The notes under the pieces: generated by a model
Told to the model about the DNA's origin: nothing
What the model saw: only the letters and a program-made list of their open reading frames with translations
Databases searched by the model: none
Position numbers and translations under genes: made by a program
NCBI RefSeq assembly: GCF_963678635.1
Contig: NC_087069.1
Coordinates: 7,326,633 to 7,390,632 of the forward strand
Length of the DNA: 64,000 nucleotides
DNA from: Symsagittifera roscoffensis
Lineage: Eukaryota > Xenacoelomorpha > Acoela > Convolutidae
Reading direction: 5' to 3'
Shown here: piece by piece, positions 1-10,691 of the stretch
Layout of the letters: each line of letters starts with the position of its first letter
Position numbering within the stretch: the first letter of the stretch is position 1

Positions 1-3000
1 TAGATTTTCGAAAACTAGTAGACAAATTAGAACAAGCAGAAATCACGATGAAACTAGAAGAAACGGAAAATCTGAAATTACAATACGTTAACAGAATTGA
101 AACGACTCCCACTAATATTAATAATATACAGGAATCAGAGACAGACCTCGTTGAAAAAATCACTGAAATACTCAATATCTACGAAAAGAACCCAAACTTT
201 AAAGGCAAACCATCTTTCAAAAAATGGTGTAATTATTGCCGACGATACGGACATAGTATTTCCGAATGTAGACAAAAACAGCAAGATAATCAAAATAAAC
301 CTCAAAAATATAAAGAACCAAATAAATCATTCTATCAATACATGAAAAAAGATCAAAATCTACCGAACAAAACAGTCCACAGCAACAACAGTTCAGGAAA
401 ACCACTCCCGAACAATACAAATTATACAAGAAATCAATCACCATATAACTCAAGTTATAGAGGAAGATCACCAGAACGAAGAAACACGTATAATTCATCA
501 CAAAATCACTACAATAGACCAAATAGTCGAAATAACTACTCCAGATCAAATTCAAACACACAACGATTTGTTTCTAGATCTAATTCCCAATCAAGAAATA
601 ACTACTATCCAAACAACCAATCACGAAATTCATCATACAATAGGAATAGAAACTACTCCTATAATCGAAATAGAAGTTATTCAAACAACCGAAACCAGAA
701 TTACCCGAACAATCGATCAAGGAATAACTCATATAATAGATCGAACTATAACAGACCAAACAATAATTACCAAAACAGATCGCGAAATAATTCACAAAAT
801 CGACACCCAAGTTATAATAATCGTTATAGAAATTATTCCCAATCACCACACCGGAATAATAATAACTATAATAATTCTAATAATCGCCACAGAAGTAGTA
901 CACCTAAACATCAAAGACAAATCAATCAAGTACAATCTAACCCAGAAACAACATCAGACCCTCCAGGTATTGATGACACAGTAACTGATACGTTACAACT
1001 CAATCAAATAAACTGTACATCATCAGATTCAGAAAGTGATACTGAAAACACTCTTTCTATCAATATGATAAAAGTCGAAAATGACTATGAATCTGTCATA
1101 TATGAACAACCCTTTTCATCACACATATATGAAAATCAATCAGAATTTCTTCAAAATTATTACACTACACCCATAAATTCCACACCAACGACGCAAGAAA
1201 CAAACGAGATTAACACTACAGATCAAACCAATAAAAATACCAAAACAAAATGCTTGAATACAAACCACATTTATCAAAATATACAAAAAGAACAACCCAA
1301 AGAAAAAATTTGGACAATACCATTTCTCTTAGAAAGCCCAAGAAATAAAGAATTTCAACCACCAGACCTTGAAATAGATTTTTTAATTGATTCAGGAGCA
1401 GAATCAAACATAATAAACATCCCCACATGGAATGAAATAAAAACTTTACACCCAAAGTTAATACCTCTTGAAACCTCCAGTAAGTTAGCAACAGCACAAG
1501 GATCAACATTGATAAACTACGGAAAAATCCAATTATTTCTCCTCCCCACCAGAACAATGGAACAAAGCAAAATTTTAAATAAGCCATTTAAACAAATATT
1601 CCATATCACTGACATTAAATATAATATCATTGGAATACCATTTATTTCGAAGTATATACCAACAATTAACATACTAAATAGTAAAATATTAATCAAAGAT
1701 AAATATACAAAAACAAAAGAAACATCCTTAACATTTTTTCAAAGATTAAATAAACAACCACCATTCTTTTCAAAATTCTACCCGATATTTAACAAACAAA
1801 GAAAACACCTAAAACCACTATCAGGAAATATCTATAATTTTTCAATCAAACAAGTTCACCAATATGATAAAGAACAAAACAAACAAAAATTTTATATGTC
1901 AGAATTTGAATTCAAACCTATTCATAAATTTTTCAAAATCACAATCTCATCCATAAAATATTTGAAAAATTCGAATTCCGATATCATTTCCTTACATGTC
2001 TATAACAACACACCTTACCAAGTAACATTACCTTTAGGACTTTTAGGATACTGCGAAACCAACGCTACAATATCACCAATACACGAAAAAGCCTATCGCG
2101 TAAATAATATACTCCAATTACTAGATATTTGCCAATCTACAATTCTTAATGAAGAATTATCTATAAATAATATAATAAATAACGAAAACAGAAATACGGA
2201 TTATTTCACAAAAACTCCATATTTCAAACCTACATTCAACATAAGTAACTACACAGAGGACCAACAGAAATTTTTAACAATGTTTAATTTCCAACATTCA
2301 CAAATAACACAAGACGAATTCGAAAAATTAGCCAAACAGCTCATTAAATATTCATCAGTCTATGCAACATCAAAATTCGATGTTGGCAAAATCAGTTCAT
2401 CACTACATCTCCCGTTAAAACCAGACGCAGTTTTCAAAAAACAGAGAGCAAGTAAAGTACCAATTCACTTACATGATAAAGTGAACAGATTACTCGATAT
2501 TTTAGAACAATACAACATTATATCACCAGTAAACAAAGAAGAACAACCAAAAGGCAACACATTCATCAACCCTGTTATCATTCTAGCTAAAGGAGAATCA
2601 TTAAAAATCGTTCTCGACGCTAGATACCTCAATTCACTCATAGATGAATCAAAATGTAATTGGCCCATTGAACCAATACAAGTTATTTTAACAAAAATAA
2701 ACGGCAAATACTTTACAACCGCCGATATGAATAGTGCATACAATCAAATGCCACTAGATGAACAATCACGACGTTTAACACAATTTGTTATAGGAAACCA
2801 ACAATATGAATTCAACCGCTTATTCTATGGAATATCCATAGGACCAGCAGCATTTTCAGCTTTTATGAGCAAAATTTTTAGACCACTAATACTCAAGAAA
2901 AACGCAATCACCTATTTAGACGATGTTTTTATGCAATCACAAACAAAAGACGAGATGTTCAATGTTTTAGAAAAATATCACCAAATACTTCAGAACGAAA

Positions 3001-5926
3001 ATCTGAAGGCCGCCCCCGATAAATCACACTTCTTTTTGACAAGAGTTAAATTCTTAGGACATAATATAGAAAGAAAAACAATCACTCCATTGAAATCACG
3101 CATTGACGCTATTCAAAACTTCAACCACCAACAAATAAAAAGAAAATCCAAGAATTTCTTGGAATGTTAAACTTTTTAAGTAAATATGTTTATAAAATGC
3201 AATTATATCTACGACCATTTTATAACATCCTTAGACAACAAAATAATTTTGAATGGAACACAGAACATCAAACACGATTTGAAGAAATAAAGAAACTTTT
3301 AACTGAACAAATTTCAAACACAATTCCAGACTCAAATCAACCATTTTATGCAATGTGCGATGCTTCGAACTTTGGCATCGGTGCAGCACTATTACAATCA
3401 CATAATGGTACAAATAAAATGAACCTCATATCAGCAAATTCTCGACTATTCACTCAAGCAGAGCTACGACTCTCAACTCTAATGAGAGAATGCACAGCCA
3501 TAATATATACACTGACAGAATATGAATTTCTGATACTTGGATCAAAACATCCAACAGTTCTATTCACAGACCATAAACCAATCATTTTTCTTTTTACACA
3601 AAAGTCTAATCCAAACCACCGAGTTTACAGATTTCAACTAATTCTAATGAAATTTCCAAACTTACATATAGTTTGGACTGCAGGAAAAAATCTTGCATTA
3701 CCAGACACCTTAAGTCGAAATACACCACCTGAATTACTTACACGAAAAACAACAGTTGAAATACCCAAAAACATAAAATTCTACCTTGCAGAAAACGAAA
3801 CATCACCCCGATTGGAATGCAAATATGCAGTAAAAACTGATATTGAACAATCACAAATAAATAATTTACAACATTTCCCACTTTATTTAGATTGTCAAAA
3901 TAATCATTATGAAGTTGATCTACTTGGAACATCAACTTTCAAACCAATCCCATATTCTCAATGGATCAAAAATAACACCCAACAAAAACGAACAAAACAA
4001 CACCCGCCTAAAAAAGACCATTTTCCACTAATTGAAAAAGAAGATTTAACTGATAAAATAAATTTATCAGGACCACAAACAAATGATTCAAAATACACAA
4101 TAAATCAAGTTTTTGACCTTCACGACCCACTTGATACAATACCCTTATCTAAATTCGAAATTGAAAACATTTTTCTCCCTCCAACAGAAACGATTACAAT
4201 TTCAACACTGAAACAATACCAAAATCTTGACCCGGTAATTCGACAACTAAAATCATGGCACAAATATAAAACTAAACCCGTCAAGGCAGATACAACTATT
4301 TTAGGAAATAAAACACTCCTCCGATATTTTCGAAAATTCAATAATACAAGAATTAACGAAAATACAGACCTTTTAGAGTATAACCTGAATGAATCTACAG
4401 TTCCATGTCTCCCTATAAGTATGATTCTTATAGCTTTTAATATTTCACATACACGAAATATTAAAGGACACTCTGGATCAGAAAAAACATATTCAAATTT
4501 TATACAAAATTTTTACTTCCCAAATGCACCAATTTGGATAAAAGTACTATGCAATGATTGTATAGTATGTCAACTAAATAAACCTTACCCAAATCAAAAA
4601 CAAATAGCACAAAAACAAGATTTTAAAGGACAAAGTTTGTACTTTAACCATCGTATCTCATTTGATACTAAGGGACCAATTTCACCCTCATCAGAAGGAA
4701 ACTCCTACATTATGGTAATTGTTGACGCATTTACACATTATGTAGCACTTAACCCAGTACCACATTGTAACGCTTATTACGCTTACACAACACTCTATGA
4801 ACACTGGATAGCAAAATTCGGACTACCAGAAATTTTAGTTACAGACAACGGTACAGAATTCATAAATAATGAAATTATCACACTATGTCATTTATATAAC
4901 ATTAAACACAAACCACGTACATCTCATGCACCTTGGACAAACGGCTTAGTCGAAGGTATGAACCGTTCATTACAAGAATATCTTAGATGTATCATCAACG
5001 GAAATGATACAAAATATACCGAATGGTCAGCAGATGTAAAATTATTTCCCTTAGCATATAATTCACAAATAACGACAACTTTAGGAATGTCACCATACGA
5101 AATGGTTTTTAACCAAAAGCCACGCAAACCAATAATGTTTACAGCAAATTCTCATAAAAACGCACAAGGTTATTGTCAACCAAATAAAGACTCAATTTGT
5201 TATAACCTACCTTTACATACACATGATGAAGATCATTTTCATCACCCACAAATTCTTAAACTAGCCTCCGGTACACACACCGAATGGATTCTAAATAGAG
5301 ATAAAAAACACAATGAAATTTATCAAAAAATAACAAAAAAGTTATTACAAAGACAAAACATCAATGAACAAATCAATTCACGTTTTACACCAGCCTCCGA
5401 ATTAAAAATTGGAACATTTGTTTTAATACCTAATTTTAATACTCAAAAGGGAATTTCTAAAAAATTACAACCCCTTCGAAAAGGACCATACCAAATAATT
5501 GCAAGACCCACTGAGGTCACATATAAAATTACCGACTCAAACAAAAAAGAAATCGTTCAACATCGAAACAACCTATTACCTTATTACCCAAAAGAATACG
5601 CACTCCGCGAATTAACTCAATTATATTCTTTCACAGGATTAAAAATCATTCAAAATGAACCACATCTGAAAAACACAGAACAAAATGATAACCCCACCGA
5701 AAATCAAAACACAAAACCAACCGCCACCAAAAACAATACACAAAACCATAAAGAATCTCCAAAACAAAGAAAAAATAGAAAAATGACAGAACAAATAATA
5801 CCCCAAGAAGAAATAGACAAATCTGAACATAGAAAAACAACAAGACTCCGAAATCAACCACGTAAAAACTACAAAATGTTCATCCCCCAATCTAAAATAT
5901 TAAAGAAAGTAGAATTTAAAAAGTAA
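1..5926 (+). pseudogene. gag-pol polyprotein, copy 1, 5' partial and frameshifted
   Basis: Polyprotein of an LTR retroelement. Visible in order: end of the gag capsid, a CCHC zinc knuckle (C-x2-C-x4-H-x4-C, about 235-280), a long Asn/Arg/Ser/Tyr-rich low-complexity stretch (about 430-900), an aspartic protease with DSGA (about 1389-1400), reverse transcriptase with YLDD at about 2917, RNase H with a DASNFG start (about 3358), an integrase HHCC finger (about 4440-4575), a DDE core with DNGTEF (about 4850) and a GPY/F-type module (about 5485). Gag and pol lie in one frame without a programmed frameshift. The frame is open from base 1, so the ATG at 48 is internal. Compared with copy 2 one A is missing from the A run near 3116. 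The first frame therefore stops at 3170 and the rest is open from 3164 to 5926. Confidence 0.93.
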
Positions 5927-6527
5927 TTTTAAGATTTCATACTTCACAATCTTGAAACCTCCGTAACATTTTTCATTTCAATTTTTCAAAATAACATGCT
6001 CACAAGTACGCAATAATTCTAGTTCAAAATAGACCAATAGGATTCATCCAATCCGCCACTTTCTCTAACTCAAACTAAGATCAATTAGACGAATAATCTA
6101 GAACTCCAGGCACATCTCTAACTATAACTTTACAACCTCCAGGTCAAAAATAAGCAAATCACTCCAACTTGACAGCTAAAATAAATATCACCATAATACC
6201 GTACCCCTCCCTTATCTAATAACCCAAAGATCAACAATATTTCCCCAACTCAGACCACGAATACCCCCAAAACAAATTTGATAACTTAGCCTAAAGTAAC
6301 AAAATGAAGATTTTAATTAGCCTAAAGTATAAAAATCTCACCATACCCCGGATCATTTGACAAACAAAAATAAAGAAAAAGACGACCTCCCAGTCACCAT
6401 GAAAATTGCCCCCAACAATTTTTTACAAAACTCAACCCACTTGTCAAAAAAACTAATAAATAATTCGACCACACTAGAAAATCGCCTCAAACAGCAAAAA
6501 ATATTCGACCAAGAGATCATTTCTTAA
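5927..6527 (+). other. Non-coding spacer between pol and the small hydrophobic ORFs (copy 1)
   Basis: No ORF or known motif. The 600 bases are strongly conserved with 40371-40969 of copy 2, including C-rich runs and a repeated AGCCTAAAGTA motif near 6290 and 6320. It may carry signals for expressing the downstream ORFs, but no splice acceptor stands out. Confidence 0.5.
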
Positions 6528-6758
6528 ATGCTCTTCTCTCAAACAGTTGCTCAAATACTTATAAATTTTAAACATTTTTTTTCAATACTTGAAGCCTTTA
6601 TAATATTTCTTTTTGATATACTTGAATCTTTTCTAATAATCCTAATCATTTTTTGTAACATTTTTTTAATTTTCTACACTATTCTCGAACTATTCCTCCA
6701 ACTTTCCAAAACCCTTGAATATATCCACAGGTACGATTTTAACAACTTGTCTAAATGA
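6528..6758 (+). CDS. Small hydrophobic ORF TM1 (76 aa), copy 1
   Basis: Not recognised. The protein is very rich in Ile, Leu and Phe. Residues about 8-60 read as one or two membrane-spanning segments and the C-terminal 15 residues are polar. The same 76-residue ORF sits at 40970-41200 in copy 2 with few changes, which supports it being real. Its TGA stop overlaps the ATG of the next ORF as ATGA at 6755-6758. By position, between pol and env, it could be an accessory membrane protein of the element, perhaps viroporin-like, but that is inference from composition and place only. The AT-rich base composition could give hydrophobic reading frames by chance. Confidence 0.5.
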   Translation: MLFSQTVAQILINFKHFFSILEAFIIFLFDILESFLIILIIFCNIFLIFYTILELFLQLSKTLEYIHRYDFNNLSK

Positions 6759-6943
6759 TACGAACAATTTTCAGTAGAACCGATATTTTTTTATTGTTTG
6801 TAATTTTCATAACATTTTTATCATCCCTCATTTTGACCATCTGTAAATGTATAAAGAAAGCAATCCTCACATTTGCCCTAGCAACAGTCCTTCTAATTCT
6901 TTTTTTGGAAGAATATTATAATAAACACAAAATTTCTCACTAA
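6755..6943 (+). CDS. Small hydrophobic ORF TM2 (62 aa), copy 1
   Basis: Not recognised. It has a short charged N-terminus, two hydrophobic segments (about residues 12-28 and 35-51) separated by a CKCIKK cluster, and a charged tail, so a hairpin membrane protein is plausible. The start codon overlaps the TM1 stop (ATGA), an arrangement that allows termination-reinitiation. In copy 2 the matching ORF is broken by loss of one base in a T run, so it is either dispensable or that copy is decaying. Confidence 0.45.
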   Translation: MIRTIFSRTDIFLLFVIFITFLSSLILTICKCIKKAILTFALATVLLILFLEEYYNKHKISH

Positions 6944-6951
6944 AGTAATAA

Positions 6952-8085
6952 TTCAAAAAACCATCAAAAATTGCTACCCAACAGTCACAGAATCAGTCTT
7001 CACCGACATCATCCCAAGATAACCAAACACCACCTTCAACTACTCAAAATCCTCAAACATCTACACGAATTTCTTTTCAAGACAATCCATACACTTTTGA
7101 AGAACGACATACTCGTTTATCAGAACCACTAGAACCAGTCCAACGACAAGCACCTTTAAGCGAACCAACATATAACCTATACCCAACACTACCACAAGAA
7201 CTAAGTAGAATAAGAAATTCTAGTCAAAGCCAAAATACAGTCGAAATAAATAGACAAATTATACATCCTCGACGAAACAGAAATCTTCAAACTCCCCGAG
7301 TTCATTTTCATATACCTCAATCCCCATCACAAAACACTCCAGAAAACCCCATTGGTATATTACCAGAAACCCCTACGCTTCTTTCACAACGTAGCACCTC
7401 AAGCCTACCATCAGATTACTTAGGTTCAACACCAACATCTGAGCAAATACGTGAAAATCCCTTTAACCCCCCAAACCAGGCATCGCGACTACCATATTGG
7501 ACTACACATTCATTTACACAAGGTGAACCAAATTTAGTCAATGACCCCATAGATATTTCTACGGATACAACAACATCCTCATCACTACCAGAAACATTAT
7601 CACTACCATCAACACCATCAATAAGCCAGTTTTCACCACCACCCTTTAACTTAAACTTTCCAAATAATCTCGACGCCAGATATCGAGAACAATCATCAAT
7701 AAATATTCCTTTAAGACTAGATTGGAATACATTCACAGCACCTCCACCACTATTTGGACAACATCAAGAAAGTAACCGCCTTCATAACTGGGCACTTAAT
7801 AGATTACAATATCGACAAGATATTCACAACGATATCCGTGATCACAATATTCAAATACTCCAACAAAACAGTTTACAATTAAAGTTTGAAATCACAGTTA
7901 AGTTAAATAATATTACCCAACATCCCTACCCATTAAATCCACCTAACATAACAGCTCAATCACTACCACCACCGTTTATAACTACTGAAGTAATATACAA
8001 ATACGACAGATATACCAAAAACACAATTGGCTACATTACATTTTATAATCCATACTCAGGATTATCATACACATGTATATTCTAA
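6952..8085 (+). CDS. 377-codon open frame without any AUG, Pro/Thr/Ser/Gln-rich, copy 1
   Basis: The frame is open from just after a TAA at 6949-6951 to a TAA at 8083-8085 and contains no ATG codon. The first two thirds are rich in Ser, Thr, Pro and Gln and look disordered. The last third (about 7730-8082) contains more aromatic and charged residues and looks folded. The frame overlaps the start of the glycoprotein ORF by 13 nt, in a different phase. Copy 2 keeps the same open frame except for one single-base deletion near 42273. I do not recognise the protein. Expression would need a non-AUG start or splicing onto an upstream AUG. A direct frameshift from TM2 is not possible, because TM2 stops at 6943 before this frame opens. 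Confidence 0.55.
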   Translation, partial: FKKPSKIATQQSQNQSSPTSSQDNQTPPSTTQNPQTSTRISFQDNPYTFEERHTRLSEPLEPVQRQAPLSEPTYNLYPTLPQELSRIRNSSQSQNTVEINRQIIHPRRNRNLQTPRVHFHIPQSPSQNTPENPIGILPETPTLLSQRSTSSLPSDYLGSTPTSEQIRENPFNPPNQASRLPYWTTHSFTQGEPNLVNDPIDISTDTTTSSSLPETLSLPSTPSISQFSPPPFNLNFPNNLDARYREQSSINIPLRLDWNTFTAPPPLFGQHQESNRLHNWALNRLQYRQDIHNDIRDHNIQILQQNSLQLKFEITVKLNNITQHPYPLNPPNITAQSLPPPFITTEVIYKYDRYTKNTIGYITFYNPYSGLSYTCIF

Positions 8086-10691
8086 AATTATTAATTTTTC
8101 TCCAACTCCCTTTTCTAGTAATCTCAAATCAAAACATAAACCCTTCTCCTCGTACAGGACCACAAGATTTACTAGTAACACATTACGATTGTGAAGAAAA
8201 TGAACAAAAAACACTACATAAATATGCAATAAATCAAGTATCACAATGTGAAACAGAACCACAAGCTATAGAAACCACAGATGTAATAGCAACACTCTAT
8301 TCAAAAGCCCGAGCAACAACAGTTACAGGTTATAAATTCACAGCAACATTTTCCGAAAAGAAAGTACATTGTTCACAAGTCTCGAATGGAAACAAAAACC
8401 GACTTGACCATGAATCATTCTATCAAAGTAATATAGAACGTCTTTTACATCTCAATCCCGACGATTGTAAAAATGAATTACTAAGACTAAACATCACACA
8501 AAATAAAAACTCCCAAAGAAAATTAGTTAATTTTCAAGTTTTTTCAGACTCTGTACATCAATCACAACTTGAAAGACACCAAGGACATATAAAACTAGAC
8601 GAAAAATACCCGTATAACGGCGCACACGGACGATTAACCTATGACCTACACGATAAACATTGGATACCACACATTGGTATAAATGACCCATCAAACTGCA
8701 AAGCAGACACAAAAAATAAAGGATACCAAGAAATAATGTTTTTCGATTGGAAAATACAACTCGAAAAAATACAACTAACACGAGATTTATCAGATAATAC
8801 AATGATCTATCAAGGAATCCGATTACCTTGTAAAAATGATCAAGGTTATTGCGACCCTACAACGAGAACACAAGCAACAATTGTTTGGTTCCCCGAAGAT
8901 ACATGTACAACATTTCAAGTAGCAAAAATACACGCTCGTATGATAAAATTTCACGAAAAATATTTTATACAATCAATTCCATATGAACAAGTCCATCCAT
9001 CACGAAAACTAAGTTCTAATTTTAGAAACATAGACAATATAGAAAACAAATTGACACGTTTTCAAATATATCAAGAAACAGAACTTGCATGTAAATACAG
9101 GAATCCACTTCACAGAACACAATACTCTGAAATATTAGTTGAATACGAAAAAGGATTCGACATGACCACTGGAAAAATAAAAATCGACCCATATGCCACA
9201 GGTCATCCTTTAAACGAAGGAACATCCTATATACCAGTTAATTTTCAAAAAAGCAACGGACAACCTGGTGGACATCTAAAACCTCAGGACACCAGAAGCA
9301 CACGCTTACAAGAATTATCACTAATGAACACTACATATTTCGGTAATATCCACTATGATATTCATTTAGATATGAAACTAGATTATACAATTAGCCGAAT
9401 TTTTCAAGAAATGTCACTCTCCGAATTAGAAACACTACACCAATTATGCGAATTAGAACGAACACAAATATTACAATCACTTGCACTAGCAGTATTAAAA
9501 ATACCCTATGCAGGATACTTATTATCTGGAAATAGATCAAATTTTTTAGACTATGAAGGAAACATCTTATGGTTTTATACTTGTACTAAAAAAGTATCAC
9601 CACTATACGTTTTTGAAGATAAACGATGTTATAAAAGAATCCCTATCTTTTATAAGAATAAAGTACATTTCGTGGATACACTTTCACGAAGAACCTATTT
9701 CTGGGATACCGCAGTCCCATGTGGATCAGAAAACAGCCACAATGTAGTACAACTAAACCCTGATGAAAATAAATATTATCTTCTCACACCATATCCCACA
9801 TTAATGCAATCACTCAAAAAATTTTCACCAGAAAGCATTCGCGCTATTGCTCGAAACCCAAATATAGACTTACAATCAATAGGAATCTATTCAAAATCAG
9901 ATATTCAACATCACATTAGAACACAACAATTCCAAGAATTATTAACACAAATGGACACTATACAAAGACAATCAATAGACCAAAATTTACGCAAACTTGC
10001 AGAAACCGCAGGATTTGCCGATATCTACACGCAAGACTATAGCGGATATTTTAAGGACAATAAAGATTACATATATCTAAACGGTGAAAAATACCGTCCC
10101 CAAGATATATCACCAATTAACATTTTTAGCTTTGTTACACTCAAAAATGAGATCCTCGATTTTCTAGGATGGCCCTACTACATCTTAGAAAAATTGACTA
10201 TTTTATACGCAATGTTTAACTTTATTGGATTTCTTTTCTCACTTTTAAAAGGAATCTACAACACATGTGCTATACACACACAAGTAAACAGACAAGCAAG
10301 TGTAGCACGCATACTATTTGCAGGATTTTTTGGAATCTTTTCTACATCTATAAACAAAATTCTTTTAGACGCACAAATAAAAGAATATAACACAAAAATA
10401 ACAACACGACAAAATACATACGACGAAGAACATAACAATGTAGACATAACGCCAACGGCACCACAATTACCAGCCCTACCAAATAACCATCCACTATCCC
10501 TAGTCCCACGAAATTTTCGAAACTTAGCCATCACACATAATCCAAATTTTCGACTCACCACATCACAAAGTCCCATTCAACATATAATGACACACCAGTC
10601 ACAAGATGATAATACTTATGAACAAATTATTGAACAACCCCATACCACCGCTTTTCAGTCTCAAAATAATCATTTTTTTAGCCCACGATGA
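8073..10691 (+). CDS. Envelope-type glycoprotein (872 aa), copy 1
   Basis: Probable membrane-fusion glycoprotein that makes the element retrovirus-like. It has a hydrophobic signal peptide at residues 1-19, a Cys-containing ectodomain with several N-glycosylation sequons, a conserved-looking block around residues 475-580 with paired cysteines and an LSGNRS segment, a membrane segment at about 708-729, a second hydrophobic stretch at about 746-764, and a polar tail of about 105 residues. From memory of the family, the central block resembles chuvirus-like glycoproteins captured by invertebrate LTR elements rather than classical errantivirus Env. That assignment is tentative. The ORF is intact and of identical length in copy 2. 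Its stop overlaps the next start codon as ATGA at 10688-10691. Confidence 0.75.
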   Translation: MYILKLLIFLQLPFLVISNQNINPSPRTGPQDLLVTHYDCEENEQKTLHKYAINQVSQCETEPQAIETTDVIATLYSKARATTVTGYKFTATFSEKKVHCSQVSNGNKNRLDHESFYQSNIERLLHLNPDDCKNELLRLNITQNKNSQRKLVNFQVFSDSVHQSQLERHQGHIKLDEKYPYNGAHGRLTYDLHDKHWIPHIGINDPSNCKADTKNKGYQEIMFFDWKIQLEKIQLTRDLSDNTMIYQGIRLPCKNDQGYCDPTTRTQATIVWFPEDTCTTFQVAKIHARMIKFHEKYFIQSIPYEQVHPSRKLSSNFRNIDNIENKLTRFQIYQETELACKYRNPLHRTQYSEILVEYEKGFDMTTGKIKIDPYATGHPLNEGTSYIPVNFQKSNGQPGGHLKPQDTRSTRLQELSLMNTTYFGNIHYDIHLDMKLDYTISRIFQEMSLSELETLHQLCELERTQILQSLALAVLKIPYAGYLLSGNRSNFLDYEGNILWFYTCTKKVSPLYVFEDKRCYKRIPIFYKNKVHFVDTLSRRTYFWDTAVPCGSENSHNVVQLNPDENKYYLLTPYPTLMQSLKKFSPESIRAIARNPNIDLQSIGIYSKSDIQHHIRTQQFQELLTQMDTIQRQSIDQNLRKLAETAGFADIYTQDYSGYFKDNKDYIYLNGEKYRPQDISPINIFSFVTLKNEILDFLGWPYYILEKLTILYAMFNFIGFLFSLLKGIYNTCAIHTQVNRQASVARILFAGFFGIFSTSINKILLDAQIKEYNTKITTRQNTYDEEHNNVDITPTAPQLPALPNNHPLSLVPRNFRNLAITHNPNFRLTTSQSPIQHIMTHQSQDDNTYEQIIEQPHTTAFQSQNNHFFSPR

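Noticed and set aside
217-561. Antisense ORFs rich in Tyr, Cys and Phe within gag, pol and env
   Set aside because: Mirror frames of AT-rich, low-complexity coding DNA; they share no independent evidence.
48-3170. ATG at 48 as the true start of a gag-pol protein
   Set aside because: The frame is open from base 1 and copy 2 shows about 770 more residues upstream; the ATG is internal.
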